DNA from: CAZGKX01 sp964525945
Lineage (GTDB): Bacteria > Pseudomonadota > Gammaproteobacteria > Legionellales > Legionellaceae
Direction: 5' to 3'
DNA: 41,395 nt
NCBI GenBank assembly: GCA_964525945.1
Contig: CAZGKX010000016.1
Coordinates: 1 to 41,395 of the forward strand
The notes beneath the pieces are model-generated. The model searched no databases. It was not told the origin of the DNA and saw only the letters and a list, made by a program, of their open reading frames with translations. A program made the position numbers and the translations under genes. This document shows positions 25,901 through 33,400 of this stretch, piece by piece (positions within the stretch are counted from its first letter, which is position 1; every line of letters starts with the position of its first letter).

Positions 25901-26593
25901 AGTGAGCCCGGTGGTCGGATAGGTGACAATAAGTTCATTGTGTAAATTGATAATTTTCTTGTTGGTCGAATTTTTTTTATTTTTTTCTTCAAATTTAACG
26001 CTACCTATCATTAATTGAGCGAATAAATCTTTAATTCGTGCTTTATAGCTTTCAGTAAGCACCGGATCTTGCATCGCCAATGTTTGGGTTTGAGTTTCTT
26101 CAAGGGCATCATCGGTGGACTTTAAAAGTTGATCTGGTTTAAACGTTGCAGTTAACGATGAAAAAAGACTTTTTTTAGGTTCTTTTCTTTTTTCTTGTAT
26201 CTCCTCTTCGTTATGGAATTTATTATAATTATTGCGAGTGGACGACGTTTGTTTTGATGAAGCTTTTTCCTTTTTATCTTTTAATTTATTGTCCAGAGGA
26301 GGGCGTGCAAGGTGGCTCGTTTTTCCGAATTCCTGTGTTTCAAGAAAAGGGGTCATTGTATCAGAGTCCATTGGGCTTTGTTCCTCTTGAAGTGGAGCAG
26401 GTTGTAGGGGCCCTTGATTGGAGGAAACGCTGTCTGGCATGTGAGTGTATCGCCCCGTTGATTTAACGCGATGTTTTACACGGCTTTGTGGCAAAGCTGA
26501 TTCGTTCGAACTATCCGTGTCGTCTTCAAACAAACGGGTTTTATCTCCTTTGCCTTTAACTAGTTTTTTCAAAACCTCAAAAGGATCGTTCAT
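22925..26593 (-). CDS. Large cytosolic-type alpha-helical repeat protein, possible effector
   Basis: Not recognised. The 1222-codon frame contains an 80-N gap (residues ~498-525). Residues 1-150 are polar and probably disordered. From about residue 280 onward the protein is helical, and I see a degenerate unit of about 70-95 residues at roughly 420-497, 531-605, 757-850, 851-932, 933-1013 and 1014-1110. Each has a helix ending Y/F-L/F-(D/E) (INAYLDSEKE, VNNYFDTETT, VVFYLEDMSL, LMCYLEEKEA), then a leucine-rich helix (DNLVDDLQALQAAASNKEALL), then K/N-x-x-I. There is no signal peptide or membrane segment. Its size, helicity and isolation fit Legionella-type effectors. A structural cytoplasmic protein is the alternative. 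It is convergent with epmA, 31 bases away. Confidence 0.75.
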   Translation of the reverse strand: MNDPFEVLKKLVKGKGDKTRLFEDDTDSSNESALPQSRVKHRVKSTGRYTHMPDSVSSNQGPLQPAPLQEEQSPMDSDTMTPFLETQEFGKTSHLARPPLDNKLKDKKEKASSKQTSSTRNNYNKFHNEEEIQEKRKEPKKSLFSSLTATFKPDQLLKSTDDALEETQTQTLAMQDPVLTESYKARIKDLFAQLMIGSVKFEEKNKKNSTNKKIINLHNELIVTYPTTGLTGMDNAVNDALRKIGSLRTDDDPSRVSVILEEPFIEPNFEGIAKFKIMLIKEKIRVTQEKLARDLKSATEVQNIIQDSLQAFLNESTTILDSADPQHLSDKTTTEKKGFKIATKNISQAFRTTFNFPKKQKLHTPFLPGPATSALDLVSAAQVIDEQLDTIQASLTSEITLEEAFNTFNFLNDKLIDYSGIKLEQLITKIKDKIQQQNPHTVISEGVMSYLESVKIKIQDISVVELSATVAFLDTLERSDYSNLAQKDNPELNTIINXXXXXXXXXXXXXXXXXXXXXXXXXXXXNQTGKTIASNIQENINSRDPVIRAATLNFLSDQLKSIQTSQQLKQIDELQAASKDDNALVAFTPLRENIRTEVQRQLSELSGSWSSEGQDIHPLILAARQKFIAAQNTIIAGQKTTTAQILAARDELITLYKQTTEDEILSKLSGLPHTINTTLQNSVEAFKLTSFVFDTMDISKDITNFVNSQKKRTGLSEALKKLKLVERIILYVRSPSTVTIPTELDAYLIEKQNERILEKITTIKNSIAQNTQRSDYIQSGINAYLDSEKELHTTKDLVPTHLTDLHHKLHNLQSLENVVTNEHGNSSLLAFATATQTLPLLNHKIAEAARNTIDHLTQSVQDNIEKHDQLIQDAVNNYFDTETTHYDTMDLNRLDNLVDDLQALQAAASNKEALLNLPVLKDKIIAVMNEKFISYKNLISKAFNELGDDLIKESVVFYLEDMSLSMKNATPIEAFEITKSMRTLATAVAAKTDITTLNIVALQEIIQVKALERFKKLKKNIINIVGVPADQKDVNSFMYYGLMCYLEEKEAELSKIKSTQGVQIVKDIEELNTNLLAHKDIQEQQTIITNLFVGSLPQFKDLKASLENFLNDDTFLSNSCVVHNFSEKKVILDQLKFAIRETLNQLEFSPKPKANLLIARLSKQLGQFDTETNKPRPYLWFVPKAPTSNTDSVTTSNKKFKQLYNTQIEKNISGIKTKLNLK
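25021..25100. other. Assembly gap (80 N) inside the repeat protein
   Basis: Frame is open on both sides. The gap lies in the repeat region, so whole repeat units could be missing or mis-joined. Confidence 0.95.
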
Positions 26594-26705
26594 AGTTTTA
26601 CCATTTGATTGCGTTCATAATGATAAATATAGACCATAATTGTCATAAATTATGCTGTTTGGATACTTGTGCCGAACTTTAACTGCATGTGTTCAGAAGT
26701 GATGT

Positions 26706-27518
26706 TTACGAATGCCAGTGAATATCCAAACTTTTACTGCGTGGGGAACTGTCGGGTGATGAGTCATCTGAGAGGGGTGCAGTGACAGGAAGGAGAGACA
26801 AGCGCCGCAATGGATCAAAAAAACCTAAGCTTTGGCTACGCTCTTTAGAGCGTTCCGGTTGATAATGGACTGTGCGTAAGGCGTGGGGTTGCTGGCGAAA
26901 TTGAGGCAAATAGGTTTGATAAAATGATCGAGAGGTTATCCAATCACGGCAGGTGTTGGTTTGAAAAATAAATTCTTTGGCGGTTCCTCCTTTTCCGTTT
27001 AATTCTTCAACCATTATTTCTTTGGCCAAGGGAGTAGGGCATGCGTGTTCGTTTGCAAAAAATAAGGCTAAAGCCCATTTAACGGTATTAAATGGGGCTC
27101 TGAAATCTCCGCTTTTGTGGTTAAAACCAATAATTTCTGTAAAATCGTTCGAAAAAGTGATATTGCCCGCAGCAATGCACCGTGCTGTGGTCAAAGGCAT
27201 ACCTGTCATTTGGTAGTGGGCAGGAATGGTATGATCGGCTATCCCTTCTCGTGCAAACCAAATGACCAAATCTGCGTCTATTAAAAAACGAATCCTGTAT
27301 TTGTAATCCGGATCATCTTCCGGATTTTGTGGCGACGCAAGTTCTGCAAGCAATTGCCAAAGCTGGCCAAAAGGGTAAATGGTGTAGGTGGTGACCCGAT
27401 AAATCCGGGCGAGAATATCTCGCGCGAGGTAAAGCGGCCGTTCATGGTTTTCGTCAAATGCCGCGGCAGGATCGGCAGGATTGATAACCGGGTACGTTTT
27501 TATGTATTCTTCGAACAT
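26706..27518 (-). CDS. Unrecognised 270-aa protein with an SGDF motif, possible effector
   Basis: No domain can be named. It is soluble with no signal peptide. The centre, residues 85-172, is the most family-like part: WFAREG, IPAHYQMTG, ARCIAAGNITF, GFNHKSGDFRAPFNTVKWAL, then a short helix and EELNGKGG. From memory this order (AHYQMTG, AAG-[NE]-[IL], N-x-x-SG-[DH]-[FY]-x-P) recurs in Legionella-type effectors and some bacterial toxins, usually as SGHY; this is an impression, not a database result. The C-terminus (about 235-270) is Ser/Pro/Asp-rich and probably disordered. AGGTG lies 4 bases before the ATG. It stands 112 bases upstream of the large repeat protein on the same strand. Confidence 0.7.
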   Translation of the reverse strand: MFEEYIKTYPVINPADPAAAFDENHERPLYLARDILARIYRVTTYTIYPFGQLWQLLAELASPQNPEDDPDYKYRIRFLIDADLVIWFAREGIADHTIPAHYQMTGMPLTTARCIAAGNITFSNDFTEIIGFNHKSGDFRAPFNTVKWALALFFANEHACPTPLAKEIMVEELNGKGGTAKEFIFQTNTCRDWITSRSFYQTYLPQFRQQPHALRTVHYQPERSKERSQSLGFFDPLRRLSLLPVTAPLSDDSSPDSSPRSKSLDIHWHS

Positions 27519-27556
27519 CGTGCACCTGGCAAAACATAGGAAAATAAAAAATCATT

Positions 27557-27576
27557 ATGAGTAATATTTTACTCAT
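27557..27576 (-). terminator. AT-rich hairpin downstream of lolB
   Basis: ATGAGTAA (27557-27564) pairs with TTACTCAT (27569-27576) over a 4-base loop. Read on the minus strand it is followed by a T-rich stretch, as expected for a terminator after lolB, though the stem has little G/C. Confidence 0.45.
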
Positions 27577-27648
27577 AAACAGGGTCTGAATTCTAGCGTT
27601 ATTTTAATTTTCGCTTAATTTTACCGCCCAACGGAGCTTCTATTCTTA

Positions 27649-28308
27649 TTAAATTCGCCAATGTTTGATGATCAATTTAATGGCCACTCCATGACCTTGT
27701 AAACGAATTTTATTCGGTAAATCGAGTTCGCTAACGCGCGTATAACCCGTGTAATCGATGGTGTAGCCGCTTTGTTTCAAAACCGTTAAATGGTGGGTTT
27801 CATCCCGTTGTTCTGTTTGAGTACCACCGGGGGCGGGTATGCCGCGCACCCAATAATATAGATTTTGAACAGGCAAGCGAATGCCAGCTTGTTTTTCCAA
27901 TAAATCTTCCGCATTTTTGGCTGTGATGATTTTTGGGCCATCACGGTAGGTAATGATGCCGTTGTGTTTTTCAATCACCACCGTGCCACCACCCAAAGGT
28001 CCAAAAAGTCGAATTTGGTATTGGTTTGGCCCTTGTTGCTGCCAATTGAGGGATGCCGTCCAGCCTTTGTTACGGTGTTTGGCTGCAATGGCACCGGACA
28101 ATTCCCACGTCGATAATTGATTGGCATGGCTTGCTGTGGCCATTGGTTCGGTCGGTAAATCTGTTTTGGGCGCAGTTGTGGTGGATTCCTGTGGTTTTTG
28201 CAGCACAGGGGATTCCATGGTGTTTTTAGGCGTGGAGCATGCTGTAAGTAAAACAATTGCCGCAATGACTGCATATTTTAGGGGCAACACAGTTTTGATG
28301 GCCTTCAT
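27649..28308 (-). CDS. lolB: Outer-membrane lipoprotein insertase LolB
   Basis: Receives lipoproteins from LolA and inserts them into the outer membrane. The start chosen (28308) gives MKAIKTVLPLKYAVIAAIVLLTAC with lipobox LTAC, so it is itself a lipoprotein. A GTG at 28344 would add 12 polar residues ahead of the signal and lacks a ribosome site, whereas GGAG lies 11 bases before 28308. The mature domain has the LolB hallmarks: WELSGAIAAKHRNKGWTASLNW, YQIRLFGPLGGGTVVIEK, YYWVRGIPAPGG and LPNKIRLQGHGVAIKLIIKHW. It is divergent from coaD, not next to ispE or prs as in enterobacteria. Confidence 0.92.
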   Translation of the reverse strand: MKAIKTVLPLKYAVIAAIVLLTACSTPKNTMESPVLQKPQESTTTAPKTDLPTEPMATASHANQLSTWELSGAIAAKHRNKGWTASLNWQQQGPNQYQIRLFGPLGGGTVVIEKHNGIITYRDGPKIITAKNAEDLLEKQAGIRLPVQNLYYWVRGIPAPGGTQTEQRDETHHLTVLKQSGYTIDYTGYTRVSELDLPNKIRLQGHGVAIKLIIKHWRI

Positions 28309-28394
28309 TTTAACGGGTTCTCCATGGATGGTTTTTTTTCTCACAATACGCTAGACTTCAAAAATTTGCAATTACGCGCCTTGCGCATTTTCTA

Positions 28395-28880
28395 ATGAAA
28401 CTGAAAGCAATTTATCCTGGTACATTTGACCCCGTCACCAATGGGCATATCGATATTATCACACGTGCTGCGACGCTTTTTCCCGAGGTGGTGGTGGCTG
28501 TGGCAATCAATTCTGCCAAACGTCCTTTTTTTTCGCTGGAAGCACGCATTGCATTTATCAACGAGGTTGTTAAAGACATACCTGGCGTGAGTGTGATTGG
28601 CTTTGACAGTCTCTTAATCCATTTTGTGAAAGATCAACAGGCTCGCGTTATCCTGCGGGGTTTACGAGCGGCGTCTGATTTTGAATATGAATTCCAGCTT
28701 GCCGGCATGAATCGAAAGTTGTCAAAAGACATTGAGACGATCTTTTTGACCCCTTCCGAAGAACATATGTTTATTTCATCGTCGTTGGTTCGAGAAATTG
28801 CGACGCTAGGTGGCGATGTGGGACGATTTGTCCCACCCGTGGTCGCCAATGCTTTGCATGTTACGCAATTTAAAAAATAA
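28395..28880 (+). CDS. coaD: Phosphopantetheine adenylyltransferase
   Basis: Fourth step of coenzyme A synthesis: adenylates 4'-phosphopantetheine. The 161 aa match the family. The nucleotidyltransferase TNGH motif is at residues 15-18 within YPGTFDPVTNGHIDI, followed by VILRGLRAASDFEYEFQLAGMNRKL and the substrate-binding ISSSLVREIA. The stop is 3 bases from the end of the convergent acyltransferase gene. CoA supply links it loosely to the lipid and PHA genes nearby. Confidence 0.97.
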   Translation: MKLKAIYPGTFDPVTNGHIDIITRAATLFPEVVVAVAINSAKRPFFSLEARIAFINEVVKDIPGVSVIGFDSLLIHFVKDQQARVILRGLRAASDFEYEFQLAGMNRKLSKDIETIFLTPSEEHMFISSSLVREIATLGGDVGRFVPPVVANALHVTQFKK

Positions 28881-28883
28881 AGG

Positions 28884-29612
28884 TTATCCTTCAACGAGTT
28901 GTTTGATCACGCGGTGCGTTTCAGCAATGAGCTTGTCTTTGTCTTCCAGGGCATATTGGGTTGCATCAATGGGTTTGCCAATGTGTATTTCTGCTTTTTG
29001 ATTGATATTAAATTGGTAAGTGCGGGCGGGTAGAATGTCTGCTGCGCCGCGAATACCCATGGGAATAATTGTTGCACCTGCTTGAATAGCCGTAATAAAT
29101 CCCCCTTTTTTAAACGCGGCCACTTTGCCATCTTTCGATCGAGTGCCTTCGGGGGCAATCCACATCACAATGCCACTTTCCAGCAACTTATGCAGAGCTT
29201 CTAAATCCTTTAACGCTTGGCTGCGATTTTTTCTGTCAATGAGCGGAAATTCAGCTGCCTTCATGCCTTGACCCATGATGGGAATGCTGGCCAATTCTTT
29301 TTTAGCCAGCATGCGCAATGAATGCTTGGGAAAAGCAAGAAAACTTAATGGAATATCGAACAAACTGCTGTGGTTGACCATGACAATAGTGGGTTGGCCT
29401 TTCTGGGGTTCGACACCATAGGGGTTAAACACTTTGCATTTGATACCGAGCAATTTGACCATTTTTTTTACCCATCGCTGCAATTCCTCATCACACCAGC
29501 GACGTTTTACGGTGCCCAACATGTGTTTGATGGCTGCATGCCCACACGTTTGCGCGGTGTAGATCAGAGACAAAACAATGATCCACAATGTATGTAATTT
29601 ACTGGCTTTCAT
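28884..29612 (-). CDS. plsC: 1-acyl-sn-glycerol-3-phosphate acyltransferase (PlsC-like)
   Basis: Transfers a second acyl chain to lysophosphatidic acid in phospholipid synthesis at the inner membrane. It has 242 aa with an N-terminal hydrophobic segment (residues 7-27). The catalytic HX4D motif is NHSSLFD (His81, Asp86), the FPLIDRKNR block binds glycerol phosphate, and APEGTRSKDG (153-162) is the third motif. Other lysophospholipid acyltransferases of the same superfamily share these motifs, so the exact acceptor is less certain. The small membrane-protein gene lies upstream on the same strand. Confidence 0.9.
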   Translation of the reverse strand: MKASKLHTLWIIVLSLIYTAQTCGHAAIKHMLGTVKRRWCDEELQRWVKKMVKLLGIKCKVFNPYGVEPQKGQPTIVMVNHSSLFDIPLSFLAFPKHSLRMLAKKELASIPIMGQGMKAAEFPLIDRKNRSQALKDLEALHKLLESGIVMWIAPEGTRSKDGKVAAFKKGGFITAIQAGATIIPMGIRGAADILPARTYQFNINQKAEIHIGKPIDATQYALEDKDKLIAETHRVIKQLVEG

Positions 29613-29682
29613 AGTGCTTCCTCTCGCTTAATACGTTGCTGCAACAGCAGAATAGTTTGTGCATGGATGAATTTTCATGCGC

Positions 29683-29976
29683 TTAGGGTGGGTCGTTGGT
29701 TTTGTCATCGTGCTCAATGATACGCCCTTGATGTTGCTGAGGCGATGATGGTTTTTTGGCCGGGAAAAAAGTTTTTTTAATCAAAGCGATGAGCCAAATG
29801 GTGCCACCAATCACAACGCCCCAAAGCAAGGCATAGGAAAATAAGATCAAAACACTGATGAACACCGCAATGACGATACCCACGATCAAAAAGGGCATGA
29901 ACTGCGCAATCAAACGTTGTAATTTATTATTCATCATGCCCCATTTTTTACATGCTCTCTTTAAATTATCATCCAC
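29683..29976 (-). CDS. Small two-helix membrane protein
   Basis: Unrecognised, up to 97 aa. Two adjacent hydrophobic helices (about residues 29-46 and 50-68) are followed by a basic segment IKKTFFPAKKP and a polar tail ending DDKTNDPP. The start is uncertain: the Met at residue 14 or 15 (29937/29934) would give a shorter protein starting just before NNKLQRLIAQ, and no candidate has a strong ribosome site. It is probably an inner-membrane protein next to, and possibly cotranscribed with, the acyltransferase gene. No function is proposed. Confidence 0.6.
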   Translation of the reverse strand: MDDNLKRACKKWGMMNNKLQRLIAQFMPFLIVGIVIAVFISVLILFSYALLWGVVIGGTIWLIALIKKTFFPAKKPSSPQQHQGRIIEHDDKTNDPP

Positions 29977-30066
29977 AATTCGTCGAGATGCAATGTGAAT
30001 TGTGCAAAATGTGTTATACTAAGCAATCAATTTTTTAATGTGCAACATTCTATATTGGAGCATGTA

Positions 30067-31264
30067 ATGATTTTTGGAGTTTTAGATTTGTCCTTCTGGG
30101 GCTACGTGGTAGCGGCCATCATTGTGACACAAACCACCATCGCTTCGGTCACCATTTATTTGCATCGCCATCAAACACATCGTGCCCTTACGTTGCATGC
30201 TATTCCCAGTCATTTTTTTCGTTTTTGGCTTTGGTTGACGACGGGCATGGTGACCGCCGAGTGGGTGGCTATTCACCGCAAACACCATGCGACAACGGAC
30301 GTTGAAGGTGACCCACACAGCCCTGTGGTTTTGGGCATAAAAAAGGTATTTTGGGAGGGTGCGGAATTATACCGTGTCGCGTCCAAAGACAAAGAATTGG
30401 TGGAAAAATACAGCCATGGTACACCAAATGATTGGATTGAACGTAATGTATACTCGCGTCATTCAGCAAAAGGCATTTTCTTAATGCTAGGGATCAATGC
30501 CATTTTGTTCGGCATTCCTGGCGTTACCATTTGGGCCATTCAAATGATGTGGATTCCTGTTTGGGCCGCCGGTGTTGTCAATGGTATTGGCCATTATTGG
30601 GGTTATCGGAATTTCGAATGCAATGATACATCCAGAAATATTATTCCTTGGGGGTTTTGGATCGGTGGCGAAGAGCTGCACAATAACCACCACACCTACG
30701 CGTCATCGGCCAAATTTTCAGTGAAATGGTGGGAGTTTGATATTGGTTGGATGTACATTAGCATCCTTTCTTTTTTGGGCCTTGCGAAAGTGAAAAAATT
30801 ACCGCCTAAATTGGCCAATGAAACGGGCAAGCTCAACGTTGATTTAGACACTGTAAAAGCGGTGATTGGCAATCGCTTTCAAGTGATGGCACATTATTAT
30901 AAACGTGTTATTCATCCTATTCTCGTGCAAGTAAAACAACACCATGTCGAATCAAAAATGGATAAACACTTGTTTCATCGTGCGGGCACTTTGTTAAGAC
31001 GCCAGGAAAAATTATTATCACCGCGCGCCAACACGCGTTTACAAGCGTTGCTAAATCGGTATGAACAATTACGCGTGGTTTACAGTTACCGGCAATCGTT
31101 GCAAAGCATCTGGTTAAAAACAGCGTCTTCTCAAAAAGAATTGATNNNNNNNNNNAGAAGCCTTGCAGCAATGGTGTAAACAAGCCGAAGAGTCAGGTTT
31201 GGATGTATTGCATCAATTTGCGCAACAACTCAAGGGGTATGTTCCGAATCGCGTTTTGGCTTAA
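30067..31264 (+). CDS. Membrane fatty-acid (delta-9 type) desaturase, with a 10-N gap
   Basis: Di-iron desaturase that introduces a double bond in acyl chains at the membrane. The three histidine boxes are present: HRHQTH (residues 33-38), HRKHH (70-74) and ELHNNHH (203-209), with hydrophobic segments between them; the set matches acyl-CoA/acyl-lipid delta-9 desaturases. The ATG at 30067 follows TTGGAG by 6 bases; a start at 29995 would add 24 unrelated residues. The N run at 31146-31155 shifts the frame. The true C-terminus is the frame that reads EALQQWCKQAEESG and ends at 31264, not the early stop at 31179. The roughly 130-residue helical C-terminal extension has no known motif. Confidence 0.9.
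31146..31155. other. Assembly gap (10 N) inside the desaturase gene
   Basis: The frame changes by one across the run. The frame after it stays open to 31264 with coding character. Confidence 0.95.
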
Positions 31265-31294
31265 CTATTCAAAGCAATAATTTCAGGGGGAATC

Positions 31295-32038
31295 ATGGAG
31301 CAAAGGAAGGTTGCTGTGGTTACAGGTGGAGCTGGTGGAATTGGCTCCGCCATTTCGCAACGGTTATCGAGCGACTATCAAACGATAGCTTGTTATTATA
31401 AACGCGGAGCACACCAGGAAGCCCAACAATGGCAAAACATGCAAAAAGCTGCAGGTTTTGATATTGATATGATTTACGCAGATGTATCCTCCTTTTCTGA
31501 TTGTGAAGCATTGGTGAACTCGATCCTGGAGCGTTATGGCCGGATTGATGTTTTAGTGAACAATGCTGGAATTACTGCGGATAGCAGTTTCAAAAAAATG
31601 ACACCTGCACAATGGCAGCAAGTGATTGATGCGAATATCACAGGCGTGTTCAATATAACGCGCAATGTATTGCCTGCCATGCTTGAGCAAAATTATGGTC
31701 GTATCATTAGCATCTCTTCCATAAATGGACGCAAAGGCCAATTTGGGCAATGCAACTATGCAGCAACCAAAGCGGCTTTGTATGGTTTTAGTAAAAGTTT
31801 GGCTTTAGAAGTTGCTCATAAAGGGATTACGGTCAACACCATTTCGCCAGGCTATACACAAACACCAATGTTGGACAGTGTCCATGAGGACGTATTGGCG
31901 AGCATTGTGGCCGCCATTCCTGTTGGACGATTAGGCCGTCCCGAAGAAATTGCCGCTGGTGTTGCGTTTTTAGCGTCCACAGAAGCAAGTTTTATCACCG
32001 GCACCAATTTGGATATCAATGGTGGTCAATACATGTAA
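31295..32038 (+). CDS. phaB: Acetoacetyl-CoA reductase PhaB, first copy
   Basis: NADPH-dependent short-chain dehydrogenase that reduces acetoacetyl-CoA to (R)-3-hydroxybutyryl-CoA, the monomer for PHB. It has 247 aa. The cofactor loop is TGGAGGIG (residues 10-17), NNAG is present, and the catalytic Ser-Tyr-Lys appear in SISSINGRKGQ and NYAATKAAL. ISPGYTQTPM is typical of PhaB. AGGGGGA lies just before the ATG. It opens the PHA block and is followed by a paralogue. FabG is the alternative, but the context and the SSINGRKGQ motif favour PhaB. Confidence 0.88.
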   Translation: MEQRKVAVVTGGAGGIGSAISQRLSSDYQTIACYYKRGAHQEAQQWQNMQKAAGFDIDMIYADVSSFSDCEALVNSILERYGRIDVLVNNAGITADSSFKKMTPAQWQQVIDANITGVFNITRNVLPAMLEQNYGRIISISSINGRKGQFGQCNYAATKAALYGFSKSLALEVAHKGITVNTISPGYTQTPMLDSVHEDVLASIVAAIPVGRLGRPEEIAAGVAFLASTEASFITGTNLDINGGQYM

Positions 32039-32085
32039 AACAGGCTAACCGCGGTTCGCACAGGTCATATTAAAAGGAATTTACC

Positions 32086-32835
32086 ATGCCAAATCAAAAA
32101 ATAGCATTAATTACGGGTGGAACAGGCGATATAGGCACTGCAATTGCAAAGCAATTAAGTCCTCTTTATGACCAAGTGATAGCACTGGATATTTCAGCTG
32201 AAAATTATAGCGAGCATTGGCTTGCCGAGTTAAGGGAACATGGTTTTCACAACATTGATTACCGTGAAATGGATGTGACCGATTTTGATCAATGCCATGA
32301 TGTGATCACCGCCTTGGCCGCAAAAATCGGCCAAATCGATGTGCTGGTTAACAATGCGGGCATAACGCGTGATGCTGTTTTTCACAAAATGACCAAACAG
32401 CAATGGGATGCCGTTTTAAGGGTTAATCTCGATGGCATGTTCAATGTCACACGACCTGTTGTTGAATACATGCGAGCACAAGAGCATGGCCGGATCGTCA
32501 ATATTTCCTCCATCAATGGTCAAAAAGGTCAATTTTCCCAAGCCAATTATGCAGCCTCCAAAGCAGGTGTCTATGGTTTTACAAAGAGCTTGGCCCAAGA
32601 ATTGATGTCGAAAAACATCACGGTCAATAGTGTTTCGCCCGGTTACGTGGACACGCGTTTAATGCAAGGTATTCGTCCTGATATTTTAGAAGAAATCATT
32701 GCCCAAATACCCGCTAAACGCTTAGCAAAAGCAGAAGAAATTGCTTGGACTGTGGAGTTTTTGGTCAGTGACAACAGCCGATATATCACGGGTTCTAATG
32801 TATCAATTAATGGTGGATTGTACATGGGGGCATGA
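32086..32835 (+). CDS. phaB: Acetoacetyl-CoA reductase PhaB, second copy
   Basis: The 249-aa short-chain dehydrogenase is clearly homologous to the gene before it along its whole length (TGGTGDIG loop, INGQKGQFSQANYAASKAG catalytic block, VSPGYVDTRLM). It starts 47 bases after the first copy with AAGGA before the ATG. The pair probably arose by tandem duplication that is now old, since many positions differ. The copies may prefer different chain lengths or cofactors, which sequence alone cannot show. No phaA thiolase gene is in the window, so acetoacetyl-CoA must come from elsewhere. Confidence 0.87.
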   Translation: MPNQKIALITGGTGDIGTAIAKQLSPLYDQVIALDISAENYSEHWLAELREHGFHNIDYREMDVTDFDQCHDVITALAAKIGQIDVLVNNAGITRDAVFHKMTKQQWDAVLRVNLDGMFNVTRPVVEYMRAQEHGRIVNISSINGQKGQFSQANYAASKAGVYGFTKSLAQELMSKNITVNSVSPGYVDTRLMQGIRPDILEEIIAQIPAKRLAKAEEIAWTVEFLVSDNSRYITGSNVSINGGLYMGA

Positions 32836-32885
32836 TTCGAATTTTCTATGAGAAGCTTGCCATTCAAGTTTCTGGAAAATCGACA

Positions 32886-32891
32886 TATAAT
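32886..32891 (+). promoter_or_regulatory. Candidate phaR promoter (-10 TATAAT)
   Basis: A perfect -10 TATAAT lies 37 bases before phaR. The only -35 at 17-base spacing is the weak TTCAAG at 32863-32868. Confidence 0.45.
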
Positions 32892-32928
32892 GCATTTCTG
32901 ACCACAGCACCTTAAACTAGACATTGCC

Positions 32929-33327
32929 ATGCCTGAGCGCTTAATTAAAAAATACAAAAATCGTCGATTGTATGACACGCAAATCAGTCAATACATCACC
33001 ATTGATGATTTGCTACGTTATGTGAACGAGGGAGTGCTGTTTCACGTGGTTGATTCAACAACAGGCAAAAATTTGACCAATTCTACTTTGTTGCAAATTT
33101 TTGTCGAAATGGAAGCGACCTCGGATTTCTTATCTCCCGATCTGCTTCGTCAATTGATCCTTTTGGCTCAGCATCCCTTGAGTCAATCTGCGCGTGACAT
33201 GTTTCAGCAGATGATGATGGGATTAAACGCCCAATTTAAAAATAATAATTATATAACCGAAGCCACGGCAGCGTGGAACGAGCAAGCGCAGCAATTTTTC
33301 AAAAAATGGCCGGATTTTTTTTCTTAG
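32929..33327 (+). CDS. phaR: PHA synthesis repressor PhaR
   Basis: DNA-binding regulator that also binds PHA granules; it represses phasin genes until granules titrate it away. It has 132 aa. The N-terminal PHB/PHA accumulation regulator DNA-binding domain (RLIKKYKNRRLYDTQISQYI, residues 4-23) is followed by the second domain, SDFLSPDLLRQLILLAQHPL, and a Gln-rich helical tail. It lies directly upstream of the phasin gene, which has its own promoter and a TGC/GCA-rich site over its start. Confidence 0.92.
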   Translation: MPERLIKKYKNRRLYDTQISQYITIDDLLRYVNEGVLFHVVDSTTGKNLTNSTLLQIFVEMEATSDFLSPDLLRQLILLAQHPLSQSARDMFQQMMMGLNAQFKNNNYITEATAAWNEQAQQFFKKWPDFFS

Positions 33328-33333
33328 CCAGGA

Positions 33334-33363
33334 TTGACAAACCATTGAATGATCCACTACACT
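33334..33363 (+). promoter_or_regulatory. Promoter of the phasin gene
   Basis: TTGACA (33334-33339), 18-base spacer, TACACT (33358-33363). The predicted start is near 33370, about 30 bases before the phasin ATG. Confidence 0.65.
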
Positions 33364-33367
33364 TTTA

Positions 33368-33380
33368 TTGTGCAGTGCAA
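33368..33380. promoter_or_regulatory. Putative PhaR operator over the phasin transcript start
   Basis: TTGTGCAGTGCAA is a near-palindrome with repeated TGCA cores, placed exactly at +1. PhaR proteins are known to bind TGC/GCA-rich sites at phasin promoters. The match in this organism is inference. Confidence 0.4.
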
Positions 33381-33400
33381 CATAATCGATGGAGACAAAC

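Noticed and set aside
29995..31179. Desaturase starting at 29995 and ending at 31179
   Set aside because: The extra N-terminus lacks a ribosome site and is not desaturase-like. The early stop results from the N-gap frame change.
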